Of a DNA stretch of 64,000 nt, positions 42,895 to 53,971 are shown one piece after another; positions within the stretch are counted from its first letter, which is position 1, and each line of letters starts with the position of its first letter. The notes under the pieces were generated by a model. The model ran no database searches, had not been told where the DNA came from, and saw only the letters and a list, made by a program, of their open reading frames with translations. The stretch spans positions 620,001 to 684,000 of the forward strand of contig JAQJZZ010000012.1 of assembly GCA_030077755.1 (NCBI GenBank), given 5' to 3'. The translations under genes were made by a program, and so were the position numbers. This DNA comes from Filosporella fistucella (Eukaryota > Ascomycota > Leotiomycetes > Helotiales).

Positions 42895-45171
42895 TCATGA
42901 TTCAAAAAGCTTGCCAAAGCTTGGAGAAATATCACCAAGACTTAGCCGTCTGAATGGCTTCACCTTCTCGTCATCCGGTTTCTTTACTCCCGTCGGATTT
43001 GCTGTGAATGGTCGCGGTTCTGTTGAACCGACTGTTGTATGGGCTCGATTGATCAAGGGCCGCTTTTCTCGGTATCTTGATCTAGAATCGACACGTTTGG
43101 GTGGAATACGTCTGTCCCCTGTGCCAGGTCGTGTCTCGAGGACAATTGGATGCTGATTGAGGCCACTCGGGGGTTGAAAATCAGATATACTGGAAACCTG
43201 ACTCAATCCACTGGATGATCGTGTCCTCGAGAAACTAGCTCTTTTACTGTGCCCAGCAGGCTCATCTGAGCTGGAAGCACTTGAGTGTTGGCTTACGCTT
43301 GTCGAAGAGCGTGTCCGAGAAAAGCTAGGTTGCTGACTGTGGTTGCTGGGCGACCATGACCTGGCACTTGGAGGTCCCCTAAATGCTCGAATAGGTCGTG
43401 GCCCCAGGATGCTTGGGTATTGCCTAATACCTTTCGGAGATTGTGATCTTGATGCTGCTATATACTGGCTCAAGCTAGTGGGTGGACGTGAGCTTGAAAG
43501 ACTTGGTCGACTCATGATGCTTGCCGGTGTTGATTTGGAACCCTCATCAGGTTGGTTTCGTTTGCTTTGCGACCGAGTCACAAACTCAACCTCTATTTTA
43601 CGCACATGTTCATCTATGCTCTGCTCATAGTTCATTCCCTGGGGAAATTCGACATATGCTCCTGGAACCTTGATATCAACGGTTCTCCTTCGTTTAATTG
43701 GCTCCTGTTTTCGTGGTAGTGGGGGAAGAGTCTTGCTAGGTCGCCTGATTTGCAATTCTTCAGGCAAAGTGACTGAAGATCTTCTCTGAAGCCCGTACAC
43801 GTCTGCTATAGGAAGAAGCTGGGAAATTGACGAAGTTCTGGACGGATGCCATCCATGCGGAGGTGGAATATTAGGCGGACAATATCTCAATTCTGGTCGT
43901 ACAAGAACGTCTGGAAACTCCGCAGATCTATGGGATGTCAGCAAAGCAAAATTTTTGGGTCAAATCAACATACCGGACGGTAGAAAGAGGTGATCTCCGG
44001 GAAAGATTGCTGATGCTACTACTCGGTGTGACTACTCGTGGCCGAGCTACCCGTCGTGAAACTGCTGAACGTCTCGATGCAGAGTTATACGAGCTGACCC
44101 GAGTATGAGAGCTACGATCAGAGGAGCTCATATATTCCGAGGACGTTTCGTAGGTGAGTGATATTGCAGAATCCGAGTTTTTTAAATTCTCCTTTGCTGG
44201 AACGTTCTCCTTCACCATATTCGTGTCTCTTACCAAATGAGTCCACTCCTCGCCCCATCCTTTTGAACCTGATTTATTTCGTCTCGCCATTGGCAGTAGA
44301 GGAGTCAGTGGACGCTCTGGAGCTTCGTCGCTTCCATCAGATGGTGCTTTTGGTAAAGGCTTTCTCTCTATATTGGTACTGCTTTTCGCTGTTTGTGGCT
44401 TCTCTCGTTCAAATGGACCATCAAATGAAGACCCCCTCGACACACTCCTCTCCAACATATCATCAGCAAACGAGCTCACTCGGCAGGTGATCTTTCTTGT
44501 CAATCCCAGAAAGTCGGGAGTTTCGAAGGGAAATGCGCACGATTCAAGAGCGGTCAGTATGATTCCCGTGGCGATGCTGTCCTCCTGTTAATTCCCACTC
44601 TCATCAATCTCCCGAACTTTGACTTACAAAGCGAATATAGATACTACTACGTCTGCGACCTGCATCTGACACGCCTGTGTTCCCTTCATGCACACATTTG
44701 GCCTGGATATCACTACAGTAGCCGCAACAAATACCATGAACCACATCATCATCACCAATCGCGCAATTATGAAGCAAGCTGCATGCAGCTTCAACTCCGG
44801 CGGCCGAACAACTCCTACTGCGTCATTGTGGATTGCTGCGATGCCGTGAAGAACTATGTATACCATCGATAGCACAGACTGCGATGCTTAGCGGGCTAGC
44901 TGGAAGAGAAGTGGACTGCTTGACTTACTGCTATCAGCGCGAATACTTGGGTTACTGTAATACTTTTGCTATGCGGACTCGAGGACGAGAGAATGGCTAT
45001 CGCAACTCCCAATCCCACGACACTCGTTATTCCCAAAATTATCACGGTCGTGAGCACAATTCCGGGCTTTAAGATTTTCGAGGTTCGACTCGGACGAACA
45101 TAGCTCGTTGGCAGCGCGGGCTGCAGATCCGGATATGGCCCCATAGCTGCCAACTCTCTTGTTCTAGGCAT
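42895..45171 (-). CDS. Four-TM (MARVEL-like) protein with long Ser-rich tail
   Basis: Four exons (45171-44929, 44878-44628, 44576-43974, 43927-42895; introns 50, 51 and 46 nt) encode 709 aa. Four hydrophobic helices occupy about the first 190 residues: PGIVLTTVIILGITSVVGLG, TQVFALIASVLSMVYIVLHG, ACFIIARLVMMMWFMVFVAA and VADVVVSIFAFIATGIILTA. The second and fourth helices are assembled only by splicing, which supports the model. The remaining 510 residues are a cytoplasmic-type disordered tail rich in Ser, Arg and Pro, with a repeated FSRTRSSTSVSQ / FSRTRSSSGLSQ motif. Four helices with short loops suggest a MARVEL-like membrane organiser, but the family is not certain. The start gives MPRTRELAAMG; a second Met nine codons on is possible. 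Confidence 0.75.
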
Positions 45172-46296
45172 TTGCGAAAAGAAAATATTGATGATGCGAG
45201 TGATGATGTGGTCGTGTGAAGCTGCGTTCTGTTTCCGTCTCAGGACGACTTTCTGCCTGTTTAATCTCAAACACCAAAGGTACGAAGTAAGGAAATTTGC
45301 CAGTCAAGCTGCCACGACATATATCACCACCAGGGCAATATAAGTCTCTGAGAAACAAGTACTAATTGAAGCCCAGCGTGAGATAGAGAAGATGTGTTGC
45401 GGACGGAGTGTAGATCATTGAAACGAAACTGGAAGCACGCGGGATAAAAAGCTCTCATAGAGGGCTGGGAATAGGAATCCGATTATCGCACAAAATCAAT
45501 ATGACAAAAGAGAAGGCTGGCGTTACTCTTGTAAAGTTGAAGCATTCACATTTGCGATAGAGAGCTTGCTGTCTCGCATTCTCGTTCATGGCTACGATAC
45601 CCAAAATCCACATTCCTGAGCGTGGCCAACGCGCACCGTCCGTCGGAGCGAGCGCGACGATGTACCAATTCCTCTTTCAGCACTTGCTGATCTCCTCGTC
45701 ATCGTAGAGAATATTGACTGCATTGTTGAACGAGGATATCGCGATGTTTGGGCCTTGGTGTTGTGGTTTTTCGTTTGCGCCACGGGCTTAAGGTTAAATG
45801 CCTCCCGCAGTGTCGCGGATCTACGAAACTTTCGATGCACTGAAATTTCAATGCGACTTCAGCCGCAAGTGGTCGGGGGGTGGAAGTCCCGGTCGGAAAG
45901 CGTCGTCAGTAGAACGCGATGTTGGTTTGCATTAAAGTCTTGCGATAATTGACATGAGGGGTTTGTCGGGGCGTCGTCTGTTAGGGGAGGTTTCGAGCAT
46001 TTGTCAGTGGTGAAGGATTTCCAAATCACGGGGAAGGGTTGTTTCATTTCTAGGGCTGATGGGAAGTCACACCACGGAGTATCTAGTGAGTGCTACCCAA
46101 AGCCGTACTAACACTCACGTTTCGTTTTCTCTCCCTTTGGACACACGATGCACTCTCTCAGCCCCAACTCCTCTGACTCGGCATCAGGCAATACTTATGG
46201 CGAGCCTGATGTTGTACTGCCTACGAACACGACCTGAACTGCTGCAAATCTGTCTCCGCTGTTAGCAGGAGGCCCTATGTTACCGATTTGGAACAT
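45172..46296. other. Intergenic region, no gene seen
   Basis: 1.1 kb upstream of the four-TM gene and downstream of the DUF6594 gene. ORFs at 45592-45840 (minus) and 45755-45952 (plus) overlap each other and look unselected. Confidence 0.4.
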
Positions 46297-47219
46297 TTAC
46301 GCTGCCGTCGCTGCAAATATTTCAGCCATGCTCGCCGAAGTCACCAGACCCATACATAATGAGAAGACCGCCGTGAAAGCCCCAATAATACCTAGCCGCC
46401 TCGACATGCTTTCGACGACATAGAGAACTATGATGGACAAAATCGGCAACAGGCAAGCCAGCATAGTTGCGACTAGTTTGGCCAACCGTATCAAGGAGCT
46501 ATTTCCATAGCTGACAGTGTTTCCGAGGTAGTCTTCGGTCCCTGGTTTCTGTTGATGTTAGTCCCACAACTATTCCAAGGTGCCCGCGAGTTCTTACCCT
46601 CCAGAAACGTCCTAAACTCTGATGGAACCATTTGACAGCTCTATTGAAAATCCATTCAGTGAGCAAATCTTCGGCCGAGGGAGCTTTCAATGCCACCAAG
46701 TCAAGAAGATCTGGTTCGGACCATATATCACTATCTTTCCCTAGAAGGTACACGTTCCCCATTGTGGGACGTTGCATCCACGACTGCAAAAACTGTAGTC
46801 TCTTCTTGTTCGGCTGACTGAGCTTTATCACTTCCCTCTGGAGAAGCAATGCTTCATCTGACAACCTATTCAATACCGAGAGAACGTATGTCAGAAAAGG
46901 TCACCTTACTATATTCCTTCAACTTTTGTCGTATCTGAAGCATCAAGTCCATTTGAGTACCATCATTGCCTGGCTCAGCGGTAGCCTGGTTTGACTCTTC
47001 CAAAGTTTCCCATTCTCTGTGGTACAGTCTACGGTCCTCATGCCCCGATTCTCGGTCCTCCTTTTGTTGCTTTCGTAATTTTCCTTCAAGGCAATGGATT
47101 TCGGCTTGCAAATAAAGCAGATTCTCGGTGTTAAGTGCCCCGAACCTGCGGAAAATCGCATATCCTGGATAGCTGCCCATCAGCTGACCCAGCCTAGGAT
47201 AACCCTCTGATTCTGTCAT
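46297..47219 (-). CDS. DUF6594 membrane protein
   Basis: Three exons (47219-46910, 46857-46598, 46548-46297) encode 273 aa. The start MTESEGYPRLGQLMGSYPGY and AIFRRFGALNTENLLYLQAEI are the DUF6594 opening. The intron 1 acceptor at 46858 gives KLKEYNEALLLQREV, the family's invariant block, whereas the open read-through frame would destroy it. The second exon carries LLGKDSDIWSEPDLLDLVAL. The last exon has two to three hydrophobic helices (LVATMLACLLPILSIIVLYV, LGIIGAFTAVFSLCMGLVTS) and ends in the short alanine-rich tail usual for the family. Function is unknown; these proteins are frequent in accessory regions of Pezizomycotina. It is divergent from the retropepsin-like gene (386 bp). Confidence 0.85.
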
Positions 47220-47605
47220 ACTTTGCGCAAATGACTTCTTCAGTAATATATTGCTATTTGAAGAAGTTTTCGGAGAAGACTCAATCGTTCTTATTCTCTC
47301 CTCTTCAGCCTCAAATCATGAAATCTCTCACGGGATTCCCCGAGCCTCGTCCTCTTACAAAAATTCAAACCAATCAACCACATTATTTACTCTATCCTCC
47401 TGCAGGCACTCCGCCTCACTTTCTGCCTCATCATACTACACCGCCCTGTCACTCTCCCTCATAATGTGACGCCTGCCCCGCTCCAGAGCCTGCCCTCAAA
47501 GTTTCCGGTTCATGATCATTAGCCTCAACCCGATCAGGCTCCACACCTCGAGAGTCAAGCTCTTGCTCGGCCATTTCTGACAGGAAACTAGAGTACCATA
47601 GAAGA
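47220..47605. other. Divergent intergenic region
   Basis: 386 bp between two divergently transcribed genes (DUF6594 and the retropepsin-like gene). CT-rich towards the right, as in fungal leaders. No gene. Confidence 0.45.
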
Positions 47606-49061
47606 ATGTCGTACTCAGAATGCTACGATTACGGTGAGTTATAATGAACCCTTTCATGGTATAAGGATGATCGCAGCTGTCTACGTCAGAGGCTCGAATT
47701 AAGGACTCGTTGCTAATTTTGTCTCTGTATAATAGATGTTGGTATTGCTAGTGGCGATGACGACGATGTCTCCTCGCCTGCTGCCTCGAGCATGACGGCA
47801 CAGTTCAGATATAAGTCCAAAGGAAGAGGAAGGAGCTCAAAAGCAGCACAAAGGATTGAGCCTCATGCCGATCTCTATCAGTATGATCCTCAAAGCAGCC
47901 CGGCAGAACCCGATGGGAAAGATGAGTACATGTCGCAAACAGGACGGGCAGTTTCAATCGGACATCAGGCTGCGCACAGAATCAACTATGGTGATGTATA
48001 TGATGACTATGCTCCTCAGCAACAAGCTCTTGCATATGATGACTATGCTCCTCAGCAACAAGCTCTTGCATATGATTACCATGCTCCTCTGCGACAAGGT
48101 CCTTCAGGCTCCCATAATCCTCGGTACAACTCACAACAAATACGTGTACCCTCCGTCGGCCCTCAGGAAACAGACCTGCAGAACACGCCCCAGCCTCGCA
48201 AGGAGAAATTTTACGGAGAACGATGCAATCCAGTACGTTGAGACAATTAAATTCATAATACTCCGCTAATGCTGAAAACTCCTTGCAGGAAAGTTTTGAC
48301 GATGGATCACAAGAAGATTACAACATCATCGAATTGCCAGTAACACCTACACGACCAAAAGGCTCCAACGCCTCAAAGAAAGGCAGCTCTATCAATAATA
48401 CAGATGTGAGCTATTATTCATACTTTCGAGGCCTATGTTAATCCGAAGAATAGTCTGAGTGTCAAGATTCGTTGCTTCACATACAGATCTATGACTGGAG
48501 GAATAAGCCCAGGAACTCAATTGCGCTTCTGGACACAGGTTGCCTGAAGGGGAATTGGGTGTCGACACGCAAAGTGGAAGATCTTGGGCTCAGTCATCAG
48601 ATCGATGTTTTAGCGGGATCTCCTCTCATGCTTGCTGTCAACGGGGAGGAGGTCCAGGCCGATGGTACCATCGAACTTGAATGGGTAGTCACCAAGGGAG
48701 GCACGAGATTTCACTCAACGACATTCTTTGTGTTCGAAGCCGATCATATTGACGTCATTTTCGGTGCGGAATTTCTTTTCAATGCTGGCGTTATCAAAAT
48801 CCTCATCAACCGGAGTGTTTTGGCACCATTGGTCGAGCATAAGAAATTGAGCAAGGGTATGTTTGCCCATCACATTGTCCGGACGTTACCAAAGTATCTA
48901 ATGCTCTTATAGGCGAAAAGATTCAGCTTGAAGAAGCCCTCAAACGACAACGAGATCGTAAGCTAGAGGAAGAACAGCGCAGAAAGTTGAAGGAAGCTCG
49001 GAAACAAGCTCAACAAGCTAACATCACGTACCAAACATACAGTGGCCCGAACAGGCCTTGA
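47606..49061 (+). CDS. Host protein with retropepsin-like aspartyl protease domain
   Basis: Five exons (47606-47633, 47736-48232, 48289-48405, 48454-48856, 48913-49061) encode 397 aa, all phases consistent. Branch sites (GCTAAT, GTTAAT, TCTAAT) precede the acceptors. The first 210 residues are disordered, Tyr/Gln/Pro-rich, with 12-residue tandem units DDYAPQQQALAY. A retropepsin-like domain follows (residues about 220-345): HIQIYDWRNKPRNSIALLDTGC, active-site DTG at 241-243, a flap-like segment, and HIDVIFGAEFLFNAG in the position of the conserved hydrophobic-hydrophobic-Gly. The tail is a charged coiled coil (EEALKRQRDRKLEEEQRRK). One DTG per chain means it would need to dimerise to be active. 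Multiple introns and the absence of reverse transcriptase or terminal repeats argue for a resident gene, not a live element. Confidence 0.8.
48001..48108 (+). repeat. 36-bp in-frame tandem repeat
   Basis: Two perfect 36-bp copies (48001-48036, 48037-48072) and a third diverged copy (48073-48108) encode DDYAPQQQALAY, DDYAPQQQALAY and a variant. They lie in the disordered part of the retropepsin-like gene. Confidence 0.85.
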
Positions 49062-49538
49062 ATGTCATTCTCGCGGAGGCAAATTTCAATTCATGGATAT
49101 TATGTTTTCTCTCTACGAGCCAGCTTACACGTTGCGGTTGCAAGCAACCAACGTAGTCGTTCATGCCATGGGTGGGGCAATCTTCCGCTCGCGACAGACT
49201 CACATCTTGTCTTCCTTAATTCATGTCTTACTTCTACGCAATGATAGGACCAGTTCACGGCTAAAGAAGGATTGAGGTCTCGCTGGGGTTACGATTCGCT
49301 TTGTCACTAGCTCTATGTTCTTGCGACCAGTCACTCACTACATGCATTACGAATTTAATTTTCCCCCCTCAAGATCGATGTTCATGATACAAAAAAGGGA
49401 TAACCGCAAATCGATAATGTTCATTAAAATTTAATTGGGGCTGCGCGATGGAACCTGACTTTACAAGCTTATCGTGATATATGAGTTTTACCCCACTAAA
49501 CCGTGTGTACCCCGCCATTCAAAGAATTGAAACTCCTA
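49062..49538. other. Convergent intergenic region
   Basis: 477 bp between the stops of two convergent genes. The overlapping ORFs at 49042-49275 are not protein-like. Confidence 0.4.
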
Positions 49539-51488
49539 TCAAACCCGACACAATTTCCCATTCTCATTCCCAATCGGCCCACTACTCTGCACGTCCCACC
49601 TCTCACTACCCACCGCACCTTTCGCCCACATCATGTCACTCGGATCAACCTCCCTCTTAACACCCAATAACCTCTCATAATGGACCCCATAAAAGCTCTG
49701 CTGCCACCCTTTTTCCTCCCTATCGCTTTCTCCCAAATAACTCCCAGCACCCGGACTCACAGCTCTCCAAGCCTCTTGTCTATCCGTCAACAATTGTCTC
49801 TGAGCACGTATAACATTATCACTAGCTCCACTTTCCCAGCCTACAGCTTGTATCGCGTGGAGCACCGTTTGTCTCCATGCTGGATTCACGGCATTCGTGT
49901 CATCTGGTCCTCTATCTTGTCTCCGAGGAGCGAAATTAAAACAGATGGATAAAAGACCCATCTCTATACTCTGTCTGAAAGCCGTGAACGTCTTTGAAAA
50001 TAAGGAAGGATCTTGCCAATTAGACCGAGGAAAGAGTCGTGAGCCAGTCAAGCCGGAATCTCGACCTATAAGCTCCTGTGGAAAATTGGATTCCCATGCG
50101 TCGTGGAAATTGGAGTATTGATTGAGATTAGGAGTAAGTTTTATGTTTAGAGCTGATAATTCGTCGAGCCAGGGCTTCAGCAGTGCTTGGGTGGAAGCGA
50201 TAGACATGTTCGGAGCGAAGAATGGAGCCATCATGAATGTTGGCGGTATAGAAGGCATGACGTAGAAATAAGAGTATGTCCCTGCGTCAGAGAAATCGAT
50301 GAAATGGGAGAAATAAGCTTTGATACCGCTCCATGCCGTTTCTGTACTTAAATTTGAGCCCGGGCCGCCGAAAACGAAGGAAGTGGTTGTGATGCCGTTG
50401 GTGAAATCGGGATATGCTTTGATAGTGACTGAAGTCACGATACCGAATGTTGAGCCGCCGCCGCCGCAGAGAGCCCAGAAGAGATTGCTGTTTTGGTTGT
50501 TGGAGGCGGTAATGAATGTACTGTTTGGTAGGACGAGGGATATGGAGAGAATTTGATCCGCAGCTATGCCATAGATTGAGGAGAGGGGGGAGTGCCCGCC
50601 GCCTTGGATGTAGCCTCCCATTGCACCAACAGTCTGGTTTATACAATTAGCTGTATAAAAAATCCTTGCTGAAAGCAAACTTACTCGTCCTTCTCCACCC
50701 ACAACGACAAGTCCTTGTTTATGTGCTGCTGCATAGATTTCCCACACCTGTACACCGCTTCCAGCTTTAAAGGCGGGTCCTTTATATCCGTTCACACTGT
50801 CATCTTCATAGTGGGGAATAAAGGTGCGATCTTTCAAGTGATGTGTCCAGATACTCAGACTCCCTGCACCGCCTGATTTGCCACTGAAGTCATGACCGGT
50901 ATTCTTGACCACCAATCTGATATCCATAGCTCTGGCAAATTGTACCCCAAGCTGGATCTGCTTCACAGTCGTGGCATTAATTGCATAAGCAGGGTATCCA
51001 CCAAGAGTGCAGCTAGAATTAATTGTAGCATTTGATGTGGGTTGGCAGGTGAGGCCTTGCCAGAGGGGAGACATCATTGATGTGGGATCAGCCATACTGG
51101 TGATTGACAATGAGCCATCAGATCAAACATGAAAAGGGAATAATTACTGTAGACTTGAATTTGACCATTGTGCAGAGACATATGAGCACTTTGGAGCGTC
51201 GTAATATGATCCTTGGTAGCATGACGCTCCTATGGGAATGGTTTGGATGAGTGCACCATTGATAGAATTATTGAATGCCTTCCATAAAGACTCCACAGGC
51301 CAGGCAGCGTCACCTGGAAAGTTTTTGCATCTGGATGAATTTAATGGGCTTCCTGTGACAAAAATAGATGCCGAGTTGGGGGATAGCTGCACTTCTTCGA
51401 AGGAAAACAATCTCTCTGCTGATATTGGCGAGAGGAAGAAGATGCTTGTGACAGTTGAAGAGATTGTAAGGGCAGAGAAGCGAACCAT
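49539..51488 (-). CDS. Secreted FAD-linked oxidoreductase (berberine-bridge type)
   Basis: Flavoprotein oxidase of the PCMH/BBE superfamily, probably secreted or in the secretory pathway. Three exons (51488-51148, 51096-50685, 50633-49539) encode 615 aa. A signal peptide is clear (MVRFSALTISSTVTSIFFLS, then PISA). The FAD domain includes VKNTGHDFSGKSGGAGSLSI, whose His is the usual 8-alpha flavin attachment residue, VGGEGR/TVGAMGGYIQGGGHSPLS and LFWALCGGGGSTFGIVTSVT. No Cys is seen at the second attachment position, so mono-covalent FAD is inferred. The C-terminal BBE block is YGVHYERLLGVKREVDPSDM followed by MWAKGAVGSERW. Both intron joins restore family motifs. The substrate cannot be predicted; relatives oxidise sugars, alcohols or alkaloid and polyketide intermediates. 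Confidence 0.9.
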
Positions 51489-52052
51489 CGTGAGCCGAAG
51501 CAATTTTGTCACGAAACAATTGTGTCACAAAGCAATTGAGACATAATTTCAACTGCAAGAAATATGGGAACGCACATGTTATGAGTTTGAAATGCTCGAT
51601 CACACTTGTGGAAGAATAGGGATCAGCGACGCAGCAAGGGTGGCATTGCATGTTCGAGGAGGGGTCGGGAAATTGGTTGTAAAAGGATACCGCCCTGAAT
51701 TACCACTCGGCATCTCAAATTTGTATGAACAACAAATTGCCACAATTCTACCAAGCGGCGAAGTTAAATATTGAATTTTCGTGGGGTGACTTCCCCGCAG
51801 CCAAGGAGGCTGAATCAAGATGCAGGGACGAGATATATAACCTCACGTCGGCTCATCCTCGGCCCCTAAACAACCGGCAGCGAAAGCGAAAGCGAGATGC
51901 GGAAAAACAGCACCATTATTGCAGTGCAAAGTGTAAGAACGAATGTATTTTATTCCTGTAACCATTTATTTATCCATCAAGCGAATGCTTATTTACCCCA
52001 CGTTATTCGCAACCAAGTACGCCAGAGCCAAATTTTTCCAATCACAGTTTCT
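51489..52052. other. Promoter region of the FAD oxidoreductase
   Basis: 564 bp between the oxidoreductase start and the stop of the NmrA-type gene, both on the minus strand. No gene seen. Confidence 0.4.
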
Positions 52053-53008
52053 TCAAGCCAAGTAATGCTTCAAGTAAGCCTCCACATCAGCTTCGGTCTT
52101 TCCTGAAAGTCCCAACAACTCATTATCATTCTTCGGGAATGGCTGTCCGACTTCCTTGCCGCCACAGATGGATTGGAACAGATAGTTGAACAGGACAGGC
52201 AGAGTAACCTCACCCTTCGCCATACTCTCATTAGAGAACTTGATTATCTCCGCGATGCTAGTAGGAACTGGCTCAAGGGTCTTTTTGGGTGCCACTTTCT
52301 TGGCCAGAGCGAGGAGTTGGTTTTGGGAGATCTGGATATCTTCGATGTAGACTGAGCGGTTCTTGGTCTCTTCGACGTGGGTCAAGACACCGACGACAGC
52401 GGTCCCGACGGAGGCGAGAGATGTAGAGGAGAACAATTGATCACCGCCGTCAAAGATCTCTGGCTTGCCACCTTTCCAGTTGAGAATGAAGCTGTGGTCA
52501 ATGCCCCAGTCTAGGAAAGCGCTGTTGATGACATATGTGTAGGTGATATTGGCACCAGCCGCAATCTTCTCCTCGATATATTTACGGAAAGCAACCTTAG
52601 GCGCAAAGATTGGTAGAGCAGCTACAATAGGTTTTGCGAGATCCGAACCGAACTCGGAAGGGATGAAGTGTTTGACACCAGCAGCGACAGCAGCATCGAA
52701 TATAATATTTTGACCACCAAGTCCTGGTGCACCAACAGTGGAAACGACGGCATCTTGGCCTTTCAAAGCAGCAGTGAGGGCTTCAAGAGAAGCATAGTCG
52801 ACTGAAGCAGTCTTGACGGATGATGGGAATGTTGAAGAGGAGCCAGCACGGGTTAGGACAGTGACGTTGAATTTTCCGGAGTCAACGATAGCTTTCAGGA
52901 CTGGAGTACCGAGAGAACCGGACGCCTGAAAAGAGTTAGAAAAATGAAAACAAAGAAATAAAGATGCAAACTTACACCAACGACTGCTACGTTCTTGATT
53001 TCAACCAT
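52053..53008 (-). CDS. NmrA / isoflavone-reductase-like NAD(P)-binding protein
   Basis: Atypical short-chain dehydrogenase of the NmrA/PCBER type. Two exons (53008-52976 and 52925-52053; 50-nt GTAAGT intron with CTAAC branch) encode 301 aa. The join builds the nucleotide-binding motif MVEIKNVAVVG-ASGSLGTPV (GxxGxxG type). Also seen are VTVLTRAGSS, QDAVVSTVGAPGLGGQ, GVKHFIPSEFGSD and FRKYIEEKIAAGANITYTYV. The GVK.F.PSEFG block is the family hallmark. Members either reduce aromatic or polyketide substrates with NADPH or act as redox sensors that bind regulators. It is divergent from a zinc-finger transcription factor across 963 bp, a layout common for a regulator and its target. Confidence 0.9.
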
Positions 53009-53971
53009 TTTGAAGACTAGAGTTCCAATTGTTGAGTTGGGTAGGTTATATGGTTTTGATTTGCGTGGGCTGTGATGTAACTCCTGGTGGTTTGGAAAAA
53101 TGGAACAATTGTTATGAAGCTAGGAGGATATGGAGAAATGATGTTGATATGGGAAATAGACAACCTAGGGAGAATCACTCCATATATATAGGAAAGCTTG
53201 AGACTGCCAACGTGGGGTAAACTCAGCGGGGGAAGCCAGTAGAAGGTCCATACTTGCCATCCGGGCTTCCCGATTACTCAGTACAGACTCCATTATGAAG
53301 CATTTTGGGCTAATCTAAGACTTTGATGTGTAATGTCCATAGATCAGTGCTTGACAAACAGAAGTTGTGCTGAAATGATGTGATATCCCGGCATTGCGAT
53401 TTTTCTGGACGAAGTCCGAACAACTGCAACTCTTCGTAGCGGTGGGAGCCGGTTAGAAGCCGGTGGCAGATTTATTGGGAAAACCTTATCGATCCTGCAG
53501 CAGCAGACGAAAATCAAGAGTTGCTGTTACCAACTCTATTATCTGTGAGATTTGGGGCATACTAAAAAAACTCTCAATTGGCTGCATTTATGATCATGTC
53601 TAAGTCGCTCGAACTATTCAGAATTAGTCAAGCACAAAATTGTCCTTCAACAAGTTGACAGCCAAAGTTTCACGGTGGCTGAATTCTCTCAGTCAATACG
53701 AGACAGGGATTTGCCCCTCCTCGCTTCAGCCCCTTTTTGCCCAGGACTTACTAACGGGTTTGACCTCCCACCGGAAGCCACACCTCCCACCGGCAACTTT
53801 CTAACCTTTCTTTGGTCGATGTTAGCAAGCAACAATTTCACCATCTACAATTCCACTTTTCTAGCTTTCTATTCTCCGTGTGAAATCCTCAAGAAATACA
53901 AAACTGCATCTCTCCCACATCTTGTCCGGCTCCCATTTCTTCATCACACCCACTATCAAATCTAAAATGAC
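53009..53971. other. Divergent promoter, NmrA-type gene / transcription factor
   Basis: 963 bp holding both promoters. It contains three copies of a 9-bp motif (separate entry). The ORF at 53675-53965 overlaps the presumed leader of the factor gene and has no recognisable content. Confidence 0.5.
53440..53793. promoter_or_regulatory. CGGTGGGAG motif, three copies (candidate binding sites)
   Basis: CGGTGGGAG occurs at 53440-53448. Its reverse complement occurs at 53765-53773 and 53784-53792, the latter two inside 11-bp direct repeats (cctcccaccgg) starting 19 bp apart. A GCCGGT pair lies at 53448 and 53459. CGG-containing repeats are typical targets of Zn2Cys6 factors, and such a factor is encoded next door. 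A role as its binding site is inference. Confidence 0.45.

Noticed and set aside
45073..45090. tRNA-like B-box text (GGTTCGACTC)
   Set aside because: It lies inside the first exon of the four-TM gene and no A-box or cloverleaf can be drawn around it.
49539..51110. 523-codon single-exon version of the FAD oxidoreductase
   Set aside because: It reads through a 51-nt intron at 50684-50634 and lacks the signal peptide exon.
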